Assembly: GCA_025617745.1 (NCBI GenBank)
Contig: CM046870.1
Location: forward strand, 29,655,927-29,719,926
Direction: 5' to 3'
Source of the DNA: Heliocidaris erythrogramma
Taxonomy: Eukaryota > Echinodermata > Echinoidea > Camarodonta > Echinometridae
Length of the DNA stretch: 64,000 nucleotides
Under the pieces are notes generated by a model, which was given only the letters and a program-made list of their open reading frames with translations, searched no databases and was not told the origin of the DNA. The position numbers were made by a program, and so were the translations under genes. Shown in pieces: positions 53,901 through 59,476 of this stretch (position 1 is its first letter; each line of letters opens with the position of its first letter).

Positions 53901-54797
53901 TCAACACCCATTGCACGTTTCCAGAAGACTAAAACCTGACAAAAAATGGAAAATGTAAAGATGAAACTTCTTTCTTCTAGTGTATGAAAACTTCATCATC
54001 ATAAGGACACATTTTATAATATTTATGTTACACTTTTCTTGCATTTTCCGTAACACAAGACTGATAGCACATATTCCAATAAAGGGCAGTGATCAATATT
54101 TTATTTTCAAAATGTACTTTAAGTTTGCTACATCCCTCCTATGTTAAACTTTAATGCTAGATTTTACTTTTCAATGTACCGGTAGGTCTGACACTTGGAT
54201 TTGTACCCTCAACAATAAACATGAAAGCAGAAAAGTAATTATGAATTCCACTGTTTCAAATTCATTTTTCTTACATGTGTGATAATGGAAGAATGGTCTA
54301 TATCTGGTTGACAAGGTTACGTAACTAAATTTCCAATCTAGCTATAGCTCACAAACCAAACCACTCTCAAACTCACTAGATTGAATGATTTTATTAATTA
54401 AGAGTGTCAACAGTTTTATAAAGGATAGAAATATGTCCTTAAAAAATTTAACGTAATGATCAAGAATCCTGTAAGGAAAAGAAATTAGACCAGACCAAAC
54501 CTGGGCCCCGTTTCGTAAAATTTTTTATCAGTAACACGTTATAAGCTACTGAAATCCTTGCATCTGATTGGCTGAGAGCAAATTTGTCATAGAAATGGGG
54601 CAGTTGTTATTGATAAGTTGTATGAAACGGGGGCCTAGAACAGGATTAGGGATGCTCACCTGAATCCCTCCCAAGACGACGACAACAAAAAACATGATGG
54701 ATGAGACCAGGGTCTCCATGAAGCACCTCGACAGTCCTTGGTCCACCCAGATAGGGACCAAACTAGAGTTCCCTGGACAGAAACTTGCTTCTCCCAT
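35857..54797 (-). CDS. ABCB6: ABCB6-type half ABC transporter (20 coding exons, 831 aa)
   Basis: Twenty exons, listed separately, join in phase from the ATG at 54797 to TAG at 35857 (2496 nt). Order: TMD0 (residues about 20-200, including LVSW-like [11 protein letters not shown]), ABC transmembrane core (about 225-530), then the nucleotide-binding domain: A-loop Tyr585, Walker [10 protein letters not shown] (609-617), Q-loop Gln657, signature LSGGEKQR (713-720), Walker B FVLLDE (733-738), D-loop SALD, H-loop His769. All key residues are present. Known role of the family: a homodimeric ATP-driven transporter of porphyrins (and, in HMT1-like relatives, metal or phytochelatin conjugates) reported in outer mitochondrial, lysosomal and plasma membranes. 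Identity is clear from TMD0 plus motifs such as [19 protein letters not shown], shared with vertebrate ABCB6. It is convergent with gene 1; no lesion was seen. Confidence 0.95.
36063..36360. mobile_element. Copy of an approximately 300-400-bp intronic repeat family (TTAAAG.TAAAG end)
   Basis: Begins ttaaaggtaaagttttgttctgg and continues 'gaaactgtctcaaagc.attggg', shared with 46663-47024 in the same orientation and with 43480-43870 and 46205-46560 inverted. Lies in the last ABCB6 intron. Confidence 0.75.
36535..36698 (-). CDS. ABCB6: ABCB6 coding exon 19 (residues 739-793), D-loop and H-loop
   Basis: The exon runs from CATTCAG|GCCACA to AGGAAG|GTGGGT. It contains [14 protein letters not shown] (D-loop), [12 protein letters not shown] (H-loop His769) and [16 protein letters not shown]. 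Confidence 0.97.
37068..37240. repeat. Twofold tandem duplication, about 93-bp unit
   Basis: Two copies of 'gaactgaaca(c)ttt.agggtc.ctat..atgag.cccc.ttaaaa' followed by a G7-8 run and cagagttag. In an ABCB6 intron. Confidence 0.75.
37328..37440 (-). CDS. ABCB6: ABCB6 coding exon 18 (residues 701-738), ABC signature and Walker B
   Basis: The exon runs from TATGTTAG|GTTACG to GATGAG|GTAAGT. It contains [20 protein letters not shown] and Walker B FVLLDE with the catalytic Glu738. The donor follows Walker B directly. Confidence 0.97.
38052..38152 (-). CDS. ABCB6: ABCB6 coding exon 17 (residues 667-701)
   Basis: The exon runs from ACTGCAG|GTATAA to CTGAAG|GTGAGT. It encodes YNIRYGKV, then [20 protein letters not shown], the helical subdomain of the ATPase. 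Confidence 0.95.
38393..38539. mobile_element. Miniature inverted-repeat element (GGGCCCGTTTCATAAAA type)
   Basis: Ends gggcccgtttcataaaactt and attttatgaaacaggccct; shared core with 'cagccaatcatatgcaaggatttcagtagctta'. In an ABCB6 intron, between exons 16 and 17. Confidence 0.9.
38688..38761 (-). CDS. ABCB6: ABCB6 coding exon 16 (residues 643-667), Q-loop
   Basis: The exon runs from ATCTTCAG|GTTGCC to ATATCAG|GTAAGT. It reads [20 protein letters not shown] with the Q-loop Gln657. Confidence 0.96.
38994..39132. mobile_element. Miniature inverted-repeat element (mixed ends)
   Basis: Left end ggggagcgtttcatcaagtg resembles the 3820 copy, right end gtttcatgaaacggggccct resembles the 38393 copy. 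This copy links the two end types as one family. Confidence 0.88.
39308..39412 (-). CDS. ABCB6: ABCB6 coding exon 15 (residues 608-642), Walker A
   Basis: The exon runs from TGATGTAG|GTGGGT to AGCAAG|GTAAGA. It contains GPSGAGKST (609-617) with the phosphate-binding Lys615, then [12 protein letters not shown]. Confidence 0.97.
39452..39532. repeat. 81-bp hairpin in ABCB6 intron 14
   Basis: tcgtcgcatcagtgtaa and ttacactgatgcgacga form a 17-bp perfect outer stem, continued by aaaggg/cccctt. Confidence 0.9.
39786..39843 (-). CDS. ABCB6: ABCB6 coding exon 14 (residues 588-607)
   Basis: A 58-nt exon from TTTTTGCAG|GAAGCC to GCTATT|GTAAGT. It reads [19 protein letters not shown], the strand leading into Walker A. 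Confidence 0.94.
40291..40376 (-). CDS. ABCB6: ABCB6 coding exon 13 (residues 560-588)
   Basis: The exon runs from ATCCCCTAG|ATTACA to GAACA|GTAAGT. It contains [14 protein letters not shown] with the A-loop aromatic residue Tyr585 that stacks on the adenine. Confidence 0.93.
41150..41213 (-). CDS. ABCB6: ABCB6 coding exon 12 (residues 538-559)
   Basis: The exon runs from ACTTTCAG|AATGAT to CAAGAG|GTTAGT. It encodes [20 protein letters not shown], the linker helix into the ATPase domain. Confidence 0.94.
41568..41644 (-). CDS. ABCB6: ABCB6 coding exon 11 (residues 513-538)
   Basis: The exon runs from CACCGCAG|GCAGGG to CTACAG|GTAAGC. It reads [20 protein letters not shown], then FGTYYR, the last core membrane helix region. 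Confidence 0.94.
41682..41828. mobile_element. Miniature inverted-repeat element (GGGCCC type)
   Basis: Ends gggccctgtttcataaaact and agttttatgaaacggggccc are near-perfect inverted repeats. The core is in the opposite orientation to the 38393 copy. Only 37 bp from exon 11. Confidence 0.93.
42089..42242. mobile_element. Degenerate old copy of the GGGCCC miniature element
   Basis: Same architecture (agggctctgttttatttt ... gcaagctactgatatcatgg ... cttgatgcatcagggtcct) with many substitutions. Confidence 0.7.
42296..43302. mobile_element. 1-kb foldback element with 190-bp inverted arms
   Basis: Arms 42296-42486 and 43113-43302 are near-identical inverted repeats carrying 'ccggtcagaatgctctggcc'. 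The 626-bp centre has a direct duplication of about 190 bp (42488-42680 and 42688-42885) and a repeated 'tcctttcaatgcaggtac' unit near 43010-43060. No open protein. Lies between ABCB6 exons 10 and 11. Confidence 0.9.
43334..43459 (-). CDS. ABCB6: ABCB6 coding exon 10 (residues 471-512)
   Basis: The exon runs from TATACAG|GTGAGC to CTCACA|GTAAGT. It encodes [20 protein letters not shown] and a hydrophobic helix ([13 protein letters not shown]). Confidence 0.95.
43480..43870. mobile_element. Copy of the TTAAAG-end intronic repeat, inverted
   Basis: Reads gaaggttgagtcctgggaaaggtgac through tttatctttaaaaggga, the reverse complement of the 46663-47024 type. A few bases left of it is exon 10. Confidence 0.75.
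44311..44376 (-). CDS. ABCB6: ABCB6 coding exon 9 (residues 449-470)
   Basis: A 66-nt phase-0 exon from TTTCTAG|GTTAAA to TACCAG|GTTAGT. It reads [18 protein letters not shown], matching the family motif VKYYNxExxE. Confidence 0.95.
44997..45106 (-). CDS. ABCB6: ABCB6 coding exon 8 (residues 412-448)
   Basis: The exon runs from TTTTCAAG|TCGTCAC to GAAACT|GTAAGT. It encodes [12 protein letters not shown] and [11 protein letters not shown], the second cytosolic loop conserved across ABCB6/ABCB7. Confidence 0.95.
45170..45690. repeat. Diverged copy of the TTAAAG-end repeat with an inserted segment
   Basis: ttaaagataaagtttagctcc at the left and ttctctttaatgat at the right correspond to family ends. 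An extra block at 45280-45425 (tgggatgccact.. to ..gtggcatccctg) is flanked by inverted 'agggatgccact'/'agtggcatccct', suggesting a nested element. Confidence 0.65.
46100..47240. repeat. Direct duplication enclosing an inverted pair of TTAAAG-end repeats
   Basis: Sequences at 46100-46200 plus 46575-46650 recur at 47030-47220 (shared 'acaaggacaaaaaaatgtgg' and 'aagaaatagttaaaccaaag'). The first copy is split by an element at about 46205-46560, which is absent from the second; another copy in inverse orientation (46663-47024) lies between them. Confidence 0.75.
47345..47390. repeat. 'gcctccggcaccacc' hairpin
   Basis: The stem gcctccggcaccacc/agggcggaggc is followed by an A run; the same motif ends the repeat at 56500-56540. 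Confidence 0.75.
47624..47745 (-). CDS. ABCB6: ABCB6 coding exon 7 (residues 371-411)
   Basis: The exon runs from CCCTACAG|CTACATTG to ATCA|GTAAGT. It encodes two adjacent core membrane helices, [19 protein letters not shown] and [16 protein letters not shown]. Confidence 0.95.
47800..48260. repeat. Intronic repeat family B, copy 1
   Basis: Shares over 400 bp of close identity with 49314-49735 ('tggcatcaaacgaaatatgg', 'tctttctactcatgcatcta') and includes a (CCCTAA)-like tract at 48028-48085 that is longer than in copy 2. Confidence 0.85.
48641..48812. repeat. Tandem repeat, about 73-bp unit, 2.3 copies
   Basis: The unit 'attcagtagtcaacgg.ttaacccata' then 'tacgggaaccgggt.gctcctgta' and 'atgagagtt.aag' repeats, ending close to ABCB6 exon 6. 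Confidence 0.9.
48868..48957 (-). CDS. ABCB6: ABCB6 coding exon 6 (residues 341-370)
   Basis: The exon runs from TTTCCAG|TTTGTC to CTCAG|GTATCT. It encodes [20 protein letters not shown], the ABC transmembrane coupling-helix signature of the ABCB6/7/HMT1 group. Phase 2 in and out. Confidence 0.95.
49178..49735. repeat. Intronic repeat family B, copy 2
   Basis: The longest copy; the left half (ttggcaacaataatattttt...) is shared with 51700-51990 and the right half with 47800-48260. Confidence 0.85.
50220..50645. other. GC-rich island in ABCB6 intron 5
   Basis: A 400-bp CpG-rich block unlike the AT-rich intron around it. Inverted 'gcctcgaagccgcctc' and 'gaggcggcttc' motifs and repeated 'atgtgtaaca' suggest an inserted element. 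Its frames show no recognised domain. Confidence 0.5.
50651..50795 (-). pseudogene. Partial duplicate of ABCB6 exon 5 and its downstream intron
   Basis: 145 bp matching 50894-51035 with scattered substitutions. Positions 50756-50795 correspond to the last 40 bases of exon 5 with its donor (ctcac on + strand) retained, but the rest of the exon is absent, so no acceptor belongs to it. Confidence 0.85.
50996..51098 (-). CDS. ABCB6: ABCB6 coding exon 5 (residues 307-340)
   Basis: The exon runs from CTCTACAG|GTAGTTTG to CACCA|GTGAGA. It encodes [16 protein letters not shown] and VRLFQHLH, the conserved intracellular coupling region. Its last 40 bases are duplicated about 240 bp downstream in the gene (see 50651-50795). 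Confidence 0.92.
51179..51280. repeat. 18-bp minisatellite
   Basis: The unit 'acaactactgctgcaacg' with CTG/CTA variants, about five copies, 80 bp upstream of ABCB6 exon 5. Confidence 0.95.
51700..52200. repeat. Intronic repeat family B, copy 3 with internal duplication
   Basis: 'tctaataagatgcaatgtcc' through 'aacctctcaatgtgttgcca' occurs twice in tandem (about 51707-51857 and 51868-52006), followed by the right part shared with copies 1 and 2. Ends 37 bp from exon 4. Confidence 0.85.
52237..52323 (-). CDS. ABCB6: ABCB6 coding exon 4 (residues 278-306)
   Basis: The exon runs from AAACTCAG|TGGATG to GGCTTTG|GTAATG. It reads [16 protein letters not shown] followed by KLLQGGGF, matching the family's conserved LQGGG turn. 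Phase 1 in and out. Confidence 0.9.
52383..52410. repeat. 28-bp perfect hairpin
   Basis: CCTAGTGACTTG and CAAGTCACTAGG are exact inverse copies around GCTA. Confidence 0.9.
52429..52556. mobile_element. Second type of miniature inverted-repeat element (GGGGCCTGTAACATAAAGAGAT)
   Basis: Ends ggggcctgtaacataaagag and ctctttatgtaacaggcccc are near-perfect inverses; inner 'caatcttatgatca'/'aatcgtaagattg' also pair. In ABCB6 intron 3. Confidence 0.92.
52764..52959 (-). CDS. ABCB6: ABCB6 coding exon 3 (residues 213-277)
   Basis: The exon runs from ACAATAG|ACCAATG to AACATAG|GTAAGA. It encodes the cytosolic linker (NPSTWANAM), then the first helix of the ABC core ([20 protein letters not shown]). 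Exit phase 1. Confidence 0.92.
53438..53935 (-). CDS. ABCB6: ABCB6 coding exon 2 (residues 47-212), most of TMD0
   Basis: The 498-nt exon runs from TTTTTGTCAG|GTTTTAG to GAGCTG|GTAAGT. It encodes the remaining TMD0 helices, including [15 protein letters not shown] and [16 protein letters not shown], which closely match the corresponding vertebrate ABCB6 blocks. Confidence 0.95.
54503..54636. mobile_element. Miniature inverted-repeat element (GGGCCC type)
   Basis: Ends gggccccgtttcgtaaaatt and ttgtatgaaacgggggcct; the core matches 41682-41828 but lacks about 14 bp. It ends 23 bp from the donor side of ABCB6 exon 1. Confidence 0.9.
54660..54797 (-). CDS. ABCB6: ABCB6 coding exon 1 (residues 1-46)
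   Basis: [12 protein letters not shown] opens the lumenal N terminus, with the ABCB6-like W-x-D/x-Q-G-L-S-x-C-F motif, then the first membrane helix begins. The donor is ATTCAG|GTGAGC, phase 0. The promoter and 5' UTR limits are not visible. Confidence 0.88.
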
Positions 54798-54875
54798 CTT
54801 GGACTTGGGTATATTCTAAATCAGGTCAGCTGATCTATTGGCACCGGGAATGGAGAAAATAAAATGAATTAAATA

Positions 54876-55300
54876 ATTGCATTTATATGGCGCTTTATTA
54901 CGGGTGTTTCTAAGCGCACTGGTTGTCTGTCTAAATATTTTAGTAAACACGATAACATAAAAGCAATACAATAACTACATGTATGCGCCTCCATAAAATT
55001 ACAACTGCTTAAAAAGATGGGTTTTTAGGAGGATTTTAAATGATTCGATAGAAGTGGCATTCTGAATATGGGATGGGAGTTTATTCCAAAGGGTGGGGGC
55101 AATGGACGAAAAGGCTCGGTCGCCATACCGGGTGTTTGTACATGGGCCATAAGATAATTGGAGAGAGGAAGATGAATGGAGGGGTCTGGCAGAAGAGGAG
55201 GAACAAAGGGTGACTAGTCTAAATCTTGAAGATATATGGGGGCAAGATTATGTGTGATTTTAAATGTAAAAAAGTTAGACATAGTCTAGACTGTAGAATC
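54876..55300. repeat. Interspersed repeat 'gcatttatatggcgc', longer copy
   Basis: It opens with gcatttatatggcgcttt and 'ctaagcgcact', then a body with 'tttattccaaagggtggggg' and 'aaggctcggtcgcc'. I recall similar sequence widely dispersed in sea urchin genomes; this is not checked. Confidence 0.55.
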
Positions 55301-55609
55301 CAGGATTTTGTAAACTAAAAGGGGGTCAAATTTACAAAAGTCTGACACTGACAGTGACTAAGTAACTGTACGAGCTCCTTGGCTTATCAATCTGGTACTG
55401 GCCTACGGACATGACCGAGCTGTACATGGACATGGGATGCATGTGTGTGGAGGGAGATAAAAAAACTAGATCTAAATATCACCATTTCTCACATAAATGT
55501 ACTGTGAGCCATGCAAACCACCCTCAGAGTTTGCCAAATGGGTTACCTTCCAGGATCAACTAAGTTAAGATTGTAAAAATTGAATGAATAAAAAAGAAAA
55601 CTAGATGAA

Positions 55610-56545
55610 TCTTCGACCGCGCGCGGTCGGAATTTAAGCCTCCGCCATCACCAGATTGGAAATGTATGGCATACATGTACACTCTGAAAAGGATTGCCAA
55701 CAAAATTACAAATCTTTTCACTTAAAAAGCACAAGAGACAGAAAATTTATTTCATTTCATTTTCAAATAAAAAACTTACCATTGATGACTTACAATCATC
55801 AAATACAACAAGGAAATAGATATTTTATAGCAAATAAACCACTGTCCCCTTGAAATTTCTAAAATAGGTAGGCCTAGACTCCTTACATTACAAACCATTT
55901 TTATGTATATAATGACCTCCATGACCTTGGAACTTTGACCTTGAGACCCTAAAATCTAATCAGTTCATCGTCCCTCACATATGCATACATGGGCCAAGTT
56001 AGAGGTTGATCTGTCAAGCAGTTCTGAAATTATTGCGAGAACGAACCACTTTTATGTACATAATGACGCCTGTGACCTTGACCTTGAGAACCTAAAATCT
56101 AATCAGTTCATCGTCCCTCCCATATGCAAACATGGGCCAGGTTAGAAGCTGATCTGTCAGACAGTTCTTCAGTTATTGCGAGAACTAACCATTTTTATGT
56201 ACATTACCTCTGTGACCTTTGACCTTGAGACCCCAAAATGTAATCAGTTCATCGTCCCTCCCATATGAATACATGGGCCAACTTAGAAGCTGATCCGCCA
56301 AACGGTTCCTAAGATATCACAAGAACAAACCATTTTTATGTATATAATGACCTCTATGACCTTTGACCTTGAGACCCCAAAATCTAATCAGTTCATCGTC
56401 TCTCCCATATGCATACATGGGCCAGGTTACAAACTGATAAAAAAAAACAAAAAAAAACGGTTTTTAAGTTATCGCGAGAATGAAAAGGGACCCGAAAACA
56501 TAATGCCTCCGGCACCACCTACGGTGGGCGGAGGCATAAAAAAAC
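55610..56545. repeat. Element with four tandem units of about 145 bp
   Basis: The unit 'accatttttatgta.ataatgacc', 'tgaccttgagacc', 'aatcagttcatcgtccctc', 'atacatgggccaa.ttaga' begins at about 55896, 56046, 56187 and 56329. Flanks: palindrome cgaccgcgcgcggtcg and gcctccgcc at the left, hairpin gcctccggcaccacc/ggtgggcggaggc at the right. Confidence 0.85.
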
Positions 56546-56601
56546 AAATCGGCAGGTGTGCATGGTGTCACAGGTGTGATCAAAAACCTGATCACACCTA
56601 C

Positions 56602-57564
56602 CAGGGCTCAACTTTAGCGGTGGCCCAGGTGCCAATGTCCACCTGAAACGGCGTTGGGCCATCCGAAACTGCCGGATTGGAGGCCCAGCTGGCCACCGAA
56701 AAAATAAGCAAGTAATGTGTTTTGAATGTTGTGAAAATAGTACTTCTGTGTGTATCTTTTATGTACTTGATATTGTTTGTTTACTCTTTTATAACTCTGT
56801 AATAAGTCTGCCGATTAAACACAAACATATCACGCATGTACATGTATTTAAATAAAAAATCTTAACTACTAGATCTACATCAAGTACGAGTCATAGCACA
56901 ATGAAACATGCATTGAATACATGTGTACGTCCGTTAACGTTGCAAATACTGTAGTCCACTGCATGCACTAGCTACGTACATACACCCATACCGCAGCTGC
57001 AGCGATCACGGATCGACCACGCCCGCGATTCTATGACTCAACCACCATAAATACACGTTAGTCTGTATTCCAGTCAAGTGCATTTAGTAATGATCCATAA
57101 CTATTTTAATAAAGTCCACCTACACACATGTAGAACGCAAAGCGTAATATATTCTGCGCACATTCTCCAGCTGCTCCCGATCGCATGTCCGCATGGAGTC
57201 TCCAGCTACGGTGAGCACTTTACTGGAATGCCCAATCAGTCTGTTCTGTGTTGCAATCGGGTTTTTTGAAATAATGGATTTATTGTAAACGATTGGAATT
57301 CAAACTAGCACTAAGATCAAGACCATATGCGCTGTTATAAAGTCAAAAAATAGTTTAGTTATAAAACTTTACTTATATGAACTGATTCCAAAACACATTA
57401 CGTAACAAAATTGTTTCATTAACTCGTAATAGCGTAGGATACATTATTTTTAAATTGAATAAAATGCAGCAAATGCATCTGGGCCACCTGAAAATCCATT
57501 TGGCCACCTGGATTTCATGCTCAAGTGGCCCTGCTGGCCACCTTAAAAAAAAGTTATGGCCCTG
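56602..57564. mobile_element. Non-autonomous DNA transposon, 963 bp, 5-bp target duplication
   Basis: The left end cagggctcaactttagcggt and the inverse of the right end (cagggccataacttt...ggtggcc) are terminal inverted repeats. CCTAC flanks both sides (56597-56601 and 57565-57569). There is no transposase; hAT-like by its CAGGG end, but the superfamily is not settled. Confidence 0.75.
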
Positions 57565-57590
57565 CCTACTGGCGTGAAGTTGGTCACACA

Positions 57591-57803
57591 TTCGATATTC
57601 GATATTCAACTTGTGAAGTAATAAGTTAGAAGCATCTTCATGATCTTGCTGGACCCTGCAAGGTGTGTAGGCCTAACTTTTACTAAAAGCCATAAAAACC
57701 TGTTAAATTTAAAAATACCGAATATGCCGAATATCGAATATGCTTCCAACGGTTCCACTTCCAGTTCCATCTTCACAAGTTGAATATGCTGAATATCGAA
57801 TTA
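57591..57803. repeat. Foldback with AATATCG motifs
   Basis: cgatattcaacttgtgaag and cttcacaagttgaatat are inverse; several further 'gaatatcgaat' motifs lie between and to the right (57940). Confidence 0.7.
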
Positions 57804-57996
57804 GACAGAAAGATCCGTCTGTTTGGAGGAGTTTTATAACATTTTTTTACTTTCGAGGCTCTCCTCCAAGGGATTCCGCGAAGCCAGACGTAGTCTCAGC
57901 GGAGCATATCCCCGAATGAAATAGACTGATTTTACGGTCCAATATCGAATTAACCCCAGAGAGCTCCAACACGCAGCGTTGGAGCCCCAGGTACAA

Positions 57997-58471
57997 CTAT
58001 CCAAAGTCGACCTCGCCCATTTTATGGCTAATCGCATCACTTAATTTCGGCAGGTAAGATAGAAATTTGTACTTATACTTCAAGAGAATTACTGTAACTA
58101 TCTAGCAGGCTCTTTGATTTTACGATTTAACGATTGTTTCGATGAAAAAAATGGAATTTCCTCGCCGAGCCGATATTTTCCCCGTACTGTACTGTCGATT
58201 AAAATGACTCGATTGCACTGTGTGATCGAGTCAGGGACGGTGTACGGTACATTACACACAGTGCGATCGATCAGTATCCTATCAGGGGAAAAGATCGGCT
58301 CGGCGAGGAAATTCCATTTTTTTCATCGAAAAAATCTTTAAATCGTAAAATCAAAGAGCCTGCTAGATAGTTACAGTAATTCTCTTGAAGTATAAGTACA
58401 AATTTCTATCTTACCTGCCGAAATTAAGTGATGCGATTAGCCATAAAATGGGCGAGGTCGACTTTGGATAG
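57997..58471. mobile_element. 475-bp near-complete palindrome (foldback)
   Basis: The left half from ctatccaaagtcgacctcgc is mirrored to gcgaggtcgactttggatag. Arms of about 200 bp are nearly identical, including 'cctcgccgagccgat'/'atcggctcggcgagg', and inner parts pair as well (cgattgcactgtgtg/cacacagtgcgatcg). Confidence 0.92.
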
Positions 58472-59405
58472 GGTGCGCGCCCCGGTCATATTCCAGAAAT
58501 CGGTCAGGCAGCTCTTTGAACAGCTGTGAAGAACTCATGAATAATTTTTGAGGCTCGAAACCTGCACATAACAGACACATGAACAAGGTACCTCTAATGT
58601 TGAAAGCAATTCAGGTCGGACGCCCTGGAAAAGATCTCCAAATACCCTCGAAACTGGTCAGTGTTACCCAAGTTTCCGCACTTCCGGGTTCCGTTAGCGC
58701 GTGAGTTAACACGCATAGCCATATGTAGACGCCTATGGTGAAATAACTATGTGTGCAGGTGCAATAAATTTAGTATGTGTGTGAAGAGGAGCTCCCGGGT
58801 GTTCCCTCTATCGCAGCGAATTTGCAAATGGCGATCTCAGCGACGAGCAAGAGAATATATACCTCACCCCTGCCAGTGAGATGGCGCTCTTCCAGTATTC
58901 GGTCAGGCAACATTGAGTGCCTTGCGCCAACGCGCTTTGTGTGCAACTTGTCGCTTTGCGCTTCGCCGACGCGCTTTGCGCTTTGCTGACGCGCTTTGCT
59001 CTTTTTAGAAATACATTTTGTGCATTATTTCTGACCCTAGAGCTTCGATTTGTGGATTTTAATGGATAAAAATTCTCATACATTTAAGTATGAATATATA
59101 GAAGCCACAGAAAATGCCTAAAAACGCAGAAATGTGACAAAAATGGTTATATAACTCTCCCGAGATGCAGCGCACTATCGCGTGACCGAATTGTGGACGG
59201 CGCCGACCGAATACTGGGCGGAAAACTTCTCCTTCTTCTGTCGGCGATATTTTTTGGGGTAAGTTTCCATGTTTTAAATTATTTTGATAATTATTTAAAG
59301 GACAATTTTGCGGTTCTTTTGATGGTAGATTGTCAATTTAAAGAGATAGGTATTCATATTAGCGGCGATTTCTTTTTAAGTGACCGAATACCGGCGCGCG
59401 CACCC
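58471..59405. mobile_element. Element of about 0.93 kb with GGGTGCGCG termini
   Basis: Left gggtgcgcgccccggtcat and right (inverse) gggtgcgcgcgccggtattc are terminal inverted repeats bordered by TA on each side. Subterminal inverse motifs 'ccagtattcggtcaggc' (58893) and 'gaccgaatactggg' (59204) are present. Repeated 'gacgcgctttgcgctt' lies at 58945-58998. No transposase. Confidence 0.65.
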
Positions 59406-59476
59406 TACTTCAATTTACGGTAAGTTTCACCACACCACGAATAGTGGTCATATTGACCACTACGAATACAAAATGC

